28,798 nucleotides of DNA from an uncultured Collinsella sp. (GTDB lineage Bacteria > Actinomycetota > Coriobacteriia > Coriobacteriales > Coriobacteriaceae). A program made the translations under genes and the position numbers. The stretch covers positions 1 through 28,798 of the forward strand of contig UQIB01000028.1 of assembly GCA_900541015.1 (NCBI GenBank), written 5' to 3'. Shown here piece by piece: positions 1 through 6,797 of this stretch (the stretch's first letter is position 1; the number at the start of each line of letters is the position of its first letter). The notes beneath the pieces are model-generated. The model did no database searches. It saw only the letters and a list, made by a program, of their open reading frames with translations, and had not been told where the DNA came from.

Positions 1-130
1 GAGCGAGCAAGGTGCCTTGAAACAAGGCGGCATTGACCTTCTGGTCATGCCGCCGAAGTTGAAAGGCAGATTGCCGCTCTGGCGGGCTTGCAGCGTCGAG
101 CCGTTACGCGGTTTGGCAAAACCGCGTAAC
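1..130 (-). repeat. Structured repeat element A, copy 1 (cut by window edge)
   Basis: This copy directly follows the hspR stop codon when read on the minus strand; its last base is shared with the stop. In plus coordinates the stems are 1-4/76-79 (incomplete because the window begins here), 14-18/63-67, 26-33 plus 35-38 with 43-46 plus 47-54 (T34 bulged, loop TTCT), and a 12-bp hairpin 103-114/119-130 with loop GGCA. Copies 2 and 3 (19856-20023 and 22784-22951) have the same plan with different paired bases. No T-run follows the hairpins, so a simple intrinsic terminator is not an adequate description. Function unknown. Confidence 0.8.
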
Positions 131-546
131 TACAAATCTCCGCCTGCGCCCAAAAGTTTGCGCATGACTTGCTCGGGGTTAACCGAGCCGTCACGCGGGG
201 CCAGGGCGGTGATCTTCTTCTGCATCTTGTACTCGTGTAGCTCTTCCTCGAGCTGGCGCACGCGGGCGCGGAGCTTTTCGTTCTCGCGCTCGCGCTCCTC
301 GGCACGCTCCTTCATATCGAGGATGCGCACCACGCCGGCAAGGTTGATGCCCTCGTCGGTCAGCTGGTTGATGAGCTCCAGGCGCTCGATATCGGCACGC
401 GAATACAGGCGCGTGTTGCCGCCCGAGCGCTGGGGGTTCACCAGGCCCTTGGACTCGTAGACGCGCAGAGTCTGCGGATGCATGCCGGTCAACTCGGCCG
501 CCACGCTGATCATGTACAGCGGTTTATTCCTATTGTCCTCGGCCAT
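130..546 (-). CDS. hspR: MerR-family heat-shock repressor HspR
   Basis: This 138-residue protein is the likely repressor of the dnaK operon, of which it is the last gene. Residues about 10-80 form a MerR-type winged helix-turn-helix (YMISVAAELTGMHPQTLRVY, then the wing with GGNTRLYS). Residues about 80-112 are a charged, Arg/Glu-rich coiled coil, as usual in MerR-fold dimers. In Streptomyces and other actinobacteria HspR uses DnaK as co-repressor and binds HAIR operators; the gene order here is the classical one, so the assignment is strong. The ATG is preceded by AAAGGGG about 11 nt upstream. The gap to dnaJ is 72 bp. No effector cysteines typical of metal-sensing MerR proteins are present. 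Confidence 0.93.
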   Translation of the reverse strand: MAEDNRNKPLYMISVAAELTGMHPQTLRVYESKGLVNPQRSGGNTRLYSRADIERLELINQLTDEGINLAGVVRILDMKERAEERERENEKLRARVRQLEEELHEYKMQKKITALAPRDGSVNPEQVMRKLLGAGGDL

Positions 547-618
547 GCTACCTGACCCCTTTCCGTCTCGTTATCGTCCATCATAAGCCCGCGGGCGCGG
601 GCGCGCGCCACGACCGCC

Positions 619-1584
619 CTAGAACGTCGCCTTGTAACGGTTGACCTTCTCGCGATAATCGCGCGTGTCGGCCTCGCGCAGCCTGGTCATGGCATCGCGC
701 TCATCGTCGGACAGGCTCGTGGGAACCTGCACCTTAATCTCGACGAGCAGCGCACCCGTGCGGCCGCGATGCTTAACGTCGGGCGCACCCATCTCCTTAA
801 AGCGGAACTTCTTGCCCGTCTGGGTGCCAGCGGGCACCTTCAGACGAACCGTCGCGCCGCCGGGCGTGGGCACATCCACCGTGCAGCCGAGCGCCGCCTC
901 GTAGACCGAGATCGGCACCTCCATGGTCACATCGGCACCCTTGCGCTTAAACAGCGGATGCTCCTCCACGTGCGTGGTCACGACCAGGTCGCCGCGTTCG
1001 CCTCCGGCAACGCCGTACTCGCCACGGCGCTTGTAACGCAATTTGCCGCCGTCGACCGCGCCCGCAGGGACCGAGACCGTAATGGTCTGCTGCTCGCCCG
1101 TCGAGGGAATGCGGTAGGTGACCTTGTGCGTCACACCGCGAAACGCGTCCTCGGCCGTTACGTCGACAGTCAGCGACAGGTCGCCGCCCTTGCGCGCGCG
1201 GTTGCGGCCCGCGCCCGCACCGGCAGCGCCCGCGGCCCCGGCAAAGCCCGAGCCCCAATCGCTGCCCCAGGCGCCGTTGCCGCTAAAGATACTGTCGAAG
1301 ATATCGCCCCAGCCGCTCGCGCCGGCACCGGCGCCGTAGCCACCGCTATACGCGCCGCCCGCGCCCGGCATGCCGCCGAACATGAGCATCTGGTCGTACT
1401 CTTTGCGCTTTTTCTCGTCCGAAAGCGTCTCGTAGGCCTCGCTAATCTCCTTAAACTTGGCCTCGTCGCCGCCGGCATCGGGGTGATATTTTTGCGCGAG
1501 CTTGCGAAACGCGCTCTTGATCTCTTTGTCGGAGGCGCTCTTGGATACGCCCAGGATGTCATAGAAGGTTTTGCCTGCAGCCAT
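619..1584 (-). CDS. dnaJ: J-domain co-chaperone DnaJ, zinc-finger-less type
   Basis: The 321-residue protein stimulates DnaK ATPase and delivers substrates. The J domain occupies residues about 5-70 with the HPD motif (YHPDAGGDE). A Gly/Ala-rich linker follows (about 75-135), then the two beta-sandwich C-terminal domains and a dimerisation end. The CxxCxGxG zinc repeats of classical DnaJ are absent, and the C-terminal part holds a single Cys, so it is a CbpA-like class B J protein. The start at 1584 is chosen over an upstream in-frame Met because AGGAGAGGAGC lies just before this ATG. It sits between grpE and hspR, as in actinobacterial dnaK operons. A GC-rich hairpin separates it from grpE. 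Confidence 0.92.
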   Translation of the reverse strand: MAAGKTFYDILGVSKSASDKEIKSAFRKLAQKYHPDAGGDEAKFKEISEAYETLSDEKKRKEYDQMLMFGGMPGAGGAYSGGYGAGAGASGWGDIFDSIFSGNGAWGSDWGSGFAGAAGAAGAGAGRNRARKGGDLSLTVDVTAEDAFRGVTHKVTYRIPSTGEQQTITVSVPAGAVDGGKLRYKRRGEYGVAGGERGDLVVTTHVEEHPLFKRKGADVTMEVPISVYEAALGCTVDVPTPGGATVRLKVPAGTQTGKKFRFKEMGAPDVKHRGRTGALLVEIKVQVPTSLSDDERDAMTRLREADTRDYREKVNRYKATF

Positions 1585-1657
1585 CGTAGCTCCTCTCCTG
1601 TTACGTCCGCCGCCCATGCAGACGACGGCTCATGCTTTCATATGGCACTAGGCCAGA

Positions 1658-1687
1658 AAGGGCCCCGGGTGTTGCCCCGGGGCCCTT
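1658..1687 (-). terminator. Strong hairpin between grpE and dnaJ
   Basis: A perfect 12-bp GC-rich stem (AAGGGCCCCGGG at 1658-1669 with its complement at 1676-1687) with a 6-nt loop lies 5 bp past the grpE stop codon. On the minus strand only a weak T-rich stretch (TTTCT) follows, so it may be a partial terminator, a processing site or an mRNA-stability hairpin that lowers dnaJ-hspR expression relative to dnaK-grpE. Confidence 0.6.
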
Positions 1688-1692
1688 CTCAA

Positions 1693-2535
1693 TTACTCCT
1701 CGGTGCTCTCAGCCGTATCGGCCGCAGCATCCTCGGGCGCCGCTTCGGGCTCCGGTGCGGGGCGCTTCTCGCCACCGTAGGTCACCGTCACCATCGCGGA
1801 ACGCAGGATGCGATCCGCCATGCGGTAGCCCTTCTGGTACACGTCGTTGACGGTCTCGTCGTACTGCGACGCGTCCTCAACGCGACCCACGGCCTGGTGC
1901 TCGAGCGGATCGAACGCCTCGCCCTTGGGGTCGATGGGCTCAACGCCCTCGTGCGCAAACACATCGAGCAGCTTGGCATGCACCGCGTCGACGCCGTCGA
2001 CGAACTGCTTAAAGTCGTCGGCAAGCTCCTGGCTGCGGGCATGGTCGATCGCACGCTCGATATCGTCAACCACCGGCAGCAGCGCGGTGACGAGCTTCTC
2101 GGTCGCGCGCTCGCGCTCGGCGATACGCTCGTTTGCGGTGCGGCGACGGAAGTTCTCCCAGTCGGCCTGCAGACGGGCGGTGCGCTCGGTGGCGTCCTTT
2201 GCCTTGTCCTCGGCGGCCTTCTGAGCCTCTGCCGCAGCATCAAGCTCGTTGCGCACGTCGGTAAGCTCCTTCTGAGCCTGCTCGAACTTGAGCTTAAAGT
2301 CGTTGTCGGCGGCTTCCTCACCGGCGCGGATAGCGGCTTCCACCATCTCGTCCTCGGTCATCGTCGCCTCCTTGTTGGAATCCTCTACCTGGTTCTCGGC
2401 AGCCTCGGCGGCCTCGGCCTCGTTGGCCTCGGTATCGTCTGCGGCCTCTACGGGAATCTTCACGTCCTTCTCCTCAGAGTCAACGGGGGCGGCGCCAGCG
2501 GCAGCCGCCTCCGTGCGAGCTTTACGGGCGGACAT
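1693..2535 (-). CDS. grpE: Nucleotide exchange factor GrpE
   Basis: This 280-residue protein releases ADP from DnaK. The first 75 residues are an acidic, Ala/Glu-rich, probably disordered extension, making the protein longer than the roughly 200-residue E. coli GrpE. Residues about 80-140 form the long dimeric coiled coil ending in the family signature LQADWENFRRRTANER. The C-terminal beta domain contains GVEPIDPKGEAFDPLEHQAV and VYQKGYRMADRILRSAMV, both typical of GrpE. An acidic tail follows. The start lies 2 bp after the dnaK stop codon, with GAGGAC inside the dnaK end as ribosome-binding site, so translation is probably coupled to dnaK. Confidence 0.96.
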   Translation of the reverse strand: MSARKARTEAAAAGAAPVDSEEKDVKIPVEAADDTEANEAEAAEAAENQVEDSNKEATMTEDEMVEAAIRAGEEAADNDFKLKFEQAQKELTDVRNELDAAAEAQKAAEDKAKDATERTARLQADWENFRRRTANERIAERERATEKLVTALLPVVDDIERAIDHARSQELADDFKQFVDGVDAVHAKLLDVFAHEGVEPIDPKGEAFDPLEHQAVGRVEDASQYDETVNDVYQKGYRMADRILRSAMVTVTYGGEKRPAPEPEAAPEDAAADTAESTEE

Positions 2536-2537
2536 GA

Positions 2538-4430
2538 TTACTTGTCCTCGTCGTCCACAACCTCGTAGTCGGCGTCAACGACGTCATCGTCGGCAGGCTG
2601 GGCACCGGCGGCACCGTCGGTCTGCTGCTGAGCGTCGGCGTAGACAACCTGAGCCAGCTCGTAGGCCACAGACTGCAGGGACTCGCCGGCGGCCTTGATG
2701 GCCTCGACGTCAGAGCCCTCGAGCGCCTTCTTGGCGTCGGCGATAGCGGCCTCGGCCTTGGACTTCACGTCGGCGGAAACCTTGTCGCCCAGCTCGTTGA
2801 GAGTCTGCTCGGTGGAGTAGCACAGGCTGTCGGTCTGGTTGCGGACCTCGACCTCTTCCTTCTGCTTCTTGTCCTCCTCGGCATGAGCCTCGGCGTCCTT
2901 GACCATACGATCGACTTCGTCGTCGGAAAGCGCGGTGGAGCCGGAGATGGTGATCTGCTGCTCCTTGCCGGTGCCCTTGTCCTTAGCGGAGACCTTGACG
3001 ATACCGTTGGCGTCGATGTCGAAGGTGACCTCGATCTGCGGCACGCCGCGGCGGGCAGCCGGGATGCCGGTCAGCTGGAACTTACCGAGCGACTTGTTGT
3101 CGCGGGCAAGCTCGCGCTCGCCCTGGAGCACGTTGATCTCGACGCTGGTCTGGTTGTCGGCAGCGGTGGAGTAGACCTCGGTCTTGGAGGTCGGGATCGT
3201 GGTGTTGCGGTCGATCATCTTGGTCATGATGCCGCCCATGGTCTCGACGCCCAGCGACAGCGGGGTAACGTCGAGCAGCAGGATGCCCTCGACGTCGCCG
3301 GTGAGCACGCCGCCCTGGACGGCAGCGCCGTCGGCAACGACCTCGTCGGGGTTCACGGACATGTTGGGCTGCTTGCCGGTCATGGTCTTGACGAGCTCCT
3401 GGACGGCGGGCATACGGGTGGAACCGCCGACGAGGATGACCTCGGTCAGATCGGAGAGCTTAAGCTTGGCGTCGCGCAGGGCGTTGGTGACAGGCTGCTT
3501 GCAGCGCTCGAGCAGGTCGCGGGTGATCTTCTCGAACTCGGCGCGGGTCAGCGTGTAGTTGAGGTGCAGCGGGCCGGACTGGTTCATGGTAATGAACGGC
3601 AGGTTGATGGTGGTCTGCTGGGCGGCGGAGAGCTCCTTCTTTGCGTTCTCGGCGGCCTCCTTCAGACGCTGCAGAGCCATGGGGTCCTGACGCAGGTCGA
3701 CACCGTTCTCCTGCTGGAACTTATCGGCCATCCAGTCGATGACGCGCTGATCCCAGTCGTCGCCGCCCAGGTGGTTATCGCCCGAGGTGGACAGAACCTC
3801 AAACACGCCGTCGGCGAGGTCGAGGATGGAGACGTCGAAGGTACCGCCGCCCAGGTCAAAGACCAGAATACGCTGGTCGGTGCCCTGCTTGTCCAGGCCA
3901 TAGGCCAGAGCAGCGGCGGTCGGCTCGTTGACGATACGCTTGACGTTGAGGCCGGCGATCTTACCGGCGTCCTTGGTGGCCTGACGCTGGGCGTCGTTAA
4001 AGTAGGCCGGGACGGTGATGACGGCGTCGGTGACGGTCTCGCCCAGATACTTCTCGGCGTCGGCCTTCATCTTGGCGAGCGTCATGGCGCTCACCTGCTC
4101 AGCGGTGTAATCCTTGCCCTCGATGTCGACGACGGCACGGCCACCCTGGCCCTCCTTGACCTCATACGGCACGGTCTTGATCTCGGAGGTGCACTCGGAG
4201 TACTTGCGGCCCATGAAGCGCTTGATGGAGAACACGGTGTTCTTGGGGTTGGTGACAGCCTGGTTCTTAGCGGCCTTACCCACGACGCGGTCGCCGTCGG
4301 CACGGAAGCCCACGACGGACGGGGTGGTGCGGTCGCCCTCGGCGTTCACGATAATGGTCGGAGAACCGCCCTCGAGAACGGCCATTGCGGAGTTAGTAGT
4401 ACCAAGGTCGATACCAAGAATCTTACTCAT
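2538..4430 (-). CDS. dnaK: Hsp70 chaperone DnaK
   Basis: This 630-residue ATP-dependent chaperone is full length for the family. The nucleotide-binding domain shows the phosphate loop GIDLGTTNSAMAV near the N terminus, a second phosphate motif DLGGGTFDVSILD and the adenosine motif GGSTRMPAVQ. The interdomain linker and substrate-binding domain follow (GILLLDVTPLSLGVET, then QPQIEV-type strands seen here as GVPQIEVTFDIDANGI). The alpha-helical lid ends in a disordered acidic tail rich in Asp/Val. The ATG is preceded by AGAGAGGGAA. It heads the operon dnaK-grpE-dnaJ-hspR and is the likely target of HspR repression. A long open frame on the opposite strand is a codon-bias shadow. Confidence 0.98.
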   Translation of the reverse strand: MSKILGIDLGTTNSAMAVLEGGSPTIIVNAEGDRTTPSVVGFRADGDRVVGKAAKNQAVTNPKNTVFSIKRFMGRKYSECTSEIKTVPYEVKEGQGGRAVVDIEGKDYTAEQVSAMTLAKMKADAEKYLGETVTDAVITVPAYFNDAQRQATKDAGKIAGLNVKRIVNEPTAAALAYGLDKQGTDQRILVFDLGGGTFDVSILDLADGVFEVLSTSGDNHLGGDDWDQRVIDWMADKFQQENGVDLRQDPMALQRLKEAAENAKKELSAAQQTTINLPFITMNQSGPLHLNYTLTRAEFEKITRDLLERCKQPVTNALRDAKLKLSDLTEVILVGGSTRMPAVQELVKTMTGKQPNMSVNPDEVVADGAAVQGGVLTGDVEGILLLDVTPLSLGVETMGGIMTKMIDRNTTIPTSKTEVYSTAADNQTSVEINVLQGERELARDNKSLGKFQLTGIPAARRGVPQIEVTFDIDANGIVKVSAKDKGTGKEQQITISGSTALSDDEVDRMVKDAEAHAEEDKKQKEEVEVRNQTDSLCYSTEQTLNELGDKVSADVKSKAEAAIADAKKALEGSDVEAIKAAGESLQSVAYELAQVVYADAQQQTDGAAGAQPADDDVVDADYEVVDDEDK

Positions 4431-4540
4431 TAGAAATTCCCTCTCTCTTTTGCGTTTGCACCGACTCGGCGGTCTGCCGCGCGGTGTTTCGGCTTGTCTT
4501 TCAGGATGTAGTGTATCCCCTTATGGGCCGGAATATACAA

Positions 4541-4575
4541 AATCTAAGTCAATTCATATAAGATTTCTTATTGCT
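4541..4575 (-). promoter_or_regulatory. Probable dnaK operon promoter/operator region
   Basis: This is the most AT-rich stretch upstream of dnaK. On the minus strand it carries TTGACT and TATATT, although their spacing is not standard, and an imperfect 25-bp dyad (4541-4565) with arms AATCT/AGATT. I found no clear HAIR (CTTGAGT-N7-ACTCAAG) or CIRCE operator. The position about 110-145 bp before dnaK and the lack of any other gene support a promoter here, but the exact boxes are uncertain. Confidence 0.35.
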
Positions 4576-4692
4576 GAGAGTTTAGGTTCTTAAATGCGCA
4601 GGTAGATGCGCTGAATGAGTTCTCGGCAAATCTATTGAGATCTATGTAGAGATGGCTGAGGCTTGCGTCCGGGGGTGCCTGGGGGCCGTCTT

Positions 4693-4866
4693 GCGGAAAG
4701 CTCATCCCGGTTTGAGCGTGGATTCCGGGTCGCAGTTTCCGTCTGAAGACTCAACCGGAAACCGCATCCCGTTTTGAGAGCTGATACCGGGTCGCAGTTT
4801 CCACTAGCGGGCCCAACCGGAAACTGCGACCCGGTTTTCGGCCAAATAACGGGATGCCCTTTCCGC
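4693..4866. repeat. Element B array 1: three inverted pairs of a ~16-bp unit
   Basis: Six half-units of consensus GGAAASYGCRWCCCG alternate in orientation: plus at 4694-4710, 4755-4771 and 4817-4834; minus at 4725-4740, 4787-4802 and 4850-4866. Each plus/minus pair can fold into a hairpin. The third pair is joined by a linker containing TTCGGCCAAA. An array of identical plan lies at 19584-19756. The 658-bp gap between dnaK and the ferredoxin gene otherwise holds only the two promoter regions; I see no gene in it. Confidence 0.8.
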
Positions 4867-4999
4867 AGGCGCGCTCAATAGCTCAATATTTCAAGTCACC
4901 TTTAGCTAACATTTGCGCAGCTCAACGGCCCCACCTGCGCGTTTTTTAGTAAACCCTGGCATACTCGGCGAACGGTATGAAGATGCCGGCCAGAGGGTA

Positions 5000-5027
5000 T
5001 TGCAAACGGTCGCTCCCGTGGTATGTT
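5000..5027 (+). promoter_or_regulatory. Putative promoter of the ferredoxin gene
   Basis: TTGCAA (5000-5005) and TATGTT (5022-5027) are separated by 16 bp, each matching 4 of 6 consensus bases. Initiation would fall near 5034, leaving a 55-nt leader before the ATG at 5089. Confidence 0.4.
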
Positions 5028-5088
5028 TTTGCCCGAATCAAACCGGCGCGCATCGCCTGTAGCGTCGGTCAACAGAGAGGAAACTACC

Positions 5089-5274
5089 ATGGCTCATCCC
5101 GTAATTGATGCCGACGAGTGCATCGCTTGTGGCGTTTGCGTCGACTCCTGCCCCGCTGGCGTTCTGGAGCTCCAGGACGTCGCTACCGTCGCCGACGAGG
5201 ACTCCTGCGTCGCCTGTGGCGCTTGCCAGGACGCTTGCCCCGCTGGCGCGATCAGCGAGATCGTCGAGGAGTAA
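5089..5274 (+). CDS. Small 2[4Fe-4S] ferredoxin
   Basis: This 61-residue protein is a clostridial-type electron carrier. Two cluster-binding motifs are complete: CIACGVCVDSCP (residues 11-22) and CVACGACQDACP (40-51). The two halves are similar, as expected from the ancient internal duplication. It would serve low-potential redox enzymes in the cytoplasm of an anaerobe; the partner enzyme cannot be told from the neighbourhood. The start at 5089 is supported by AGAGAGGAAA 7 nt upstream, and the longer upstream reading frame has no such site. It is a monocistronic unit ending in a strong hairpin terminator. Confidence 0.96.
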   Translation: MAHPVIDADECIACGVCVDSCPAGVLELQDVATVADEDSCVACGACQDACPAGAISEIVEE

Positions 5275-5315
5275 CAACTCCCCCACCTGCACACTCAAAA
5301 GTACACCGTGCACAA

Positions 5316-5353
5316 AAAAGGAGGCCTCCGCATCGCCGCGGAGGCCTCCTTTT
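5316..5353. terminator. Bidirectional intrinsic terminator
   Basis: A perfect 16-bp stem (5316-5331 with 5338-5353, core GGAGGCCTCCGC) with a 6-nt loop is flanked by A-runs on the left and T-runs on the right. It serves the ferredoxin gene on the plus strand and the nad operon, ending with niaR at 5389, on the minus strand. Confidence 0.9.
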
Positions 5354-5388
5354 GCATTCGTGGGCAGCTAATTGGGGACGGTGTCGGG

Positions 5389-5934
5389 CTAGGACAAATC
5401 ATCCTCGTAGGGCATTAAATCGGCTAGGTAGCCTTTCTCCTTGAGCATCGCCTCAATTTCGTCGAGGGTCTGTTCGTCCTCCGCCGCAATGCGATGGAAG
5501 TGATAGCCGCTCGTCACCGTTAGCAGCGGAAAGCTCTTGCCGCTCTCGATATCGCGCAGATAGCGCTCGACATCGCGGCGATTGCGGATGTCCAGATCAG
5601 CCGTGATCTTACCGTATACGCGGTGATTGACGATCACATTGAGCACGGAGCCGCCGGCGTCGACGATACTCGTGAGCTCATCGCCCGCCTGCTCCACGCT
5701 GTGGCGAACCTTGACCAAGCGCGTGGGCACAGCGGGGCTGCTGGGGGCCTCCTGCAGCACATAACCACGGTTGGTCGCCACGATATCGTGCCCGTCGGCG
5801 CGCAGCAGAGCGATGTCTTGCACGACAATCTGGCGGCTCACACCCACCTCGCGGGCAAGTGCGCTGCCCGAAACGGGTCCCTTGGCTCCCTCGAGCACGG
5901 CCATGATGGCACGGCGACGCTCGCGGGCGTCCAT
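5389..5934 (-). CDS. niaR: Niacin-responsive NAD-synthesis repressor NiaR (HTH plus 3H domain)
   Basis: This 181-residue protein has an N-terminal winged helix-turn-helix of the HTH_11/biotin-repressor type (residues about 5-58; SGSALAREVGVSRQIVVQDI is the recognition region). A 3H domain follows (about 70-172) with the conserved histidines H78 (VRHSVE), H104 (VNHRVYGKI) and H145/H147 (GYHFHRI), which in NiaR (YrxA) bind a metal and nicotinate. Family members repress de novo NAD genes when niacin is plentiful. Its ATG overlaps the nadC stop codon by 1 nt (TAATG), so it is coupled to the operon it most likely controls. A matching operator is proposed at 9298-9341. Confidence 0.92.
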   Translation of the reverse strand: MDARERRRAIMAVLEGAKGPVSGSALAREVGVSRQIVVQDIALLRADGHDIVATNRGYVLQEAPSSPAVPTRLVKVRHSVEQAGDELTSIVDAGGSVLNVIVNHRVYGKITADLDIRNRRDVERYLRDIESGKSFPLLTVTSGYHFHRIAAEDEQTLDEIEAMLKEKGYLADLMPYEDDLS

Positions 5935-6794
5935 TATTTACCGTCCAACAGACGCAGGTGCTTGAGCGAGAGGTCGAGAATCGGCGCAGAGTGAGTCAGC
6001 GCCCCCGAGCTAATAAAGTCAACGCCCAGGTCGGCGAGCGCGCGGATATTGCTGGCGTCCACGTTGCCCGAGCACTCGGTCTTGGCGCGGCCGGCGATAA
6101 GCTCAATCGCGGCAGCCATATCGTCGTGGGTCATGTTGTCGAACATGATGATGTCGGCGCCGGCCTCCACAGCCTCGCGCACCATGTCCAGGTTCTCGCA
6201 CTCAATCTCGACCGTCGTGGTAAACGACGCATGGGCGCGCGCCATCTCGATCGCACGCGTCACGCCGCCGGCGGCATCGATGTGGTTGTCCTTGAGCATG
6301 ACAGCCGTCGACAGGTTGTAGCGGTGGTTGCTGCCGCCGCCGATCTCGACCGCCGCCTTCTCAAACACGCGCATGCCCGGCGTGGTCTTGCGCGTGTCGA
6401 CAAGCACGGTCTTGGTACCCTCGAGCGCCGCCGCCATGTTGTGCGTGTAGGTGGCGATACCGCTCATACGCTGCAGATAGTTGAGCGCCACGCGCTCGCC
6501 CGAAAGCAGCACGCGCGCGTCGCCGCGCACCTGGCCCACGTGGTCGCCGGCGTGCACCTCGTCACCGTCGACGACATCAAACAGCACCGAGCTCTGCGAA
6601 TCCAGCAGCTCAAAGGTGCGAGCGAACACATCCAGGCCGGCGATGATGCCGTCGGCCTTGGCGATGAGCTCCACCGTGGCGGGGCGCGCCGTGGGGCACA
6701 CGCTCGCCGTGCTAACGTCCTCAAAGGTAATGTCCTCGCGCAGGGCCTGCAAAATCAGATCATCGACGACAAGCTTCATGGTAATGGGATTCAT
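5934..6794 (-). CDS. nadC: Nicotinate-nucleotide pyrophosphorylase (quinolinate phosphoribosyltransferase)
   Basis: This 286-residue enzyme turns quinolinate and PRPP into nicotinate mononucleotide, CO2 and pyrophosphate, the third step of de novo NAD synthesis. Family motifs include ALNYLQRMSGIAT, the substrate-binding VDTRKTTPGMRVFEKAAVEIGGG (written in part: RKTTPG and GGGSNHR), LKDNHI, and the barrel strands VEIECEN and IIMFDNM. Length is normal for the family. The start at 6794 is supported by GGAGGAG at the end of nadB; an internal Met at residue 6 is less well placed. It follows nadB by 3 bp and overlaps niaR by 1 bp. Confidence 0.96.
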   Translation of the reverse strand: MNPITMKLVVDDLILQALREDITFEDVSTASVCPTARPATVELIAKADGIIAGLDVFARTFELLDSQSSVLFDVVDGDEVHAGDHVGQVRGDARVLLSGERVALNYLQRMSGIATYTHNMAAALEGTKTVLVDTRKTTPGMRVFEKAAVEIGGGSNHRYNLSTAVMLKDNHIDAAGGVTRAIEMARAHASFTTTVEIECENLDMVREAVEAGADIIMFDNMTHDDMAAAIELIAGRAKTECSGNVDASNIRALADLGVDFISSGALTHSAPILDLSLKHLRLLDGK

Positions 6795-6797
6795 GGT

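Noticed and set aside
769..2568. 599-codon open frame opposite dnaJ and grpE
   Set aside because: It spans two real genes and their intergenic hairpin on the other strand; composition is that of a codon-bias shadow.
2883..4433. 516-codon open frame on the plus strand opposite dnaK
   Set aside because: It mirrors dnaK in the phase where GC-rich codon bias removes stops; it is Leu/Gly/Val/Asp/His-rich with no recognisable domain or ribosome-binding site.
4693..4866. CRISPR-like array
   Set aside because: Repeats alternate in orientation, are degenerate and lack uniform spacers; no cas genes are present.
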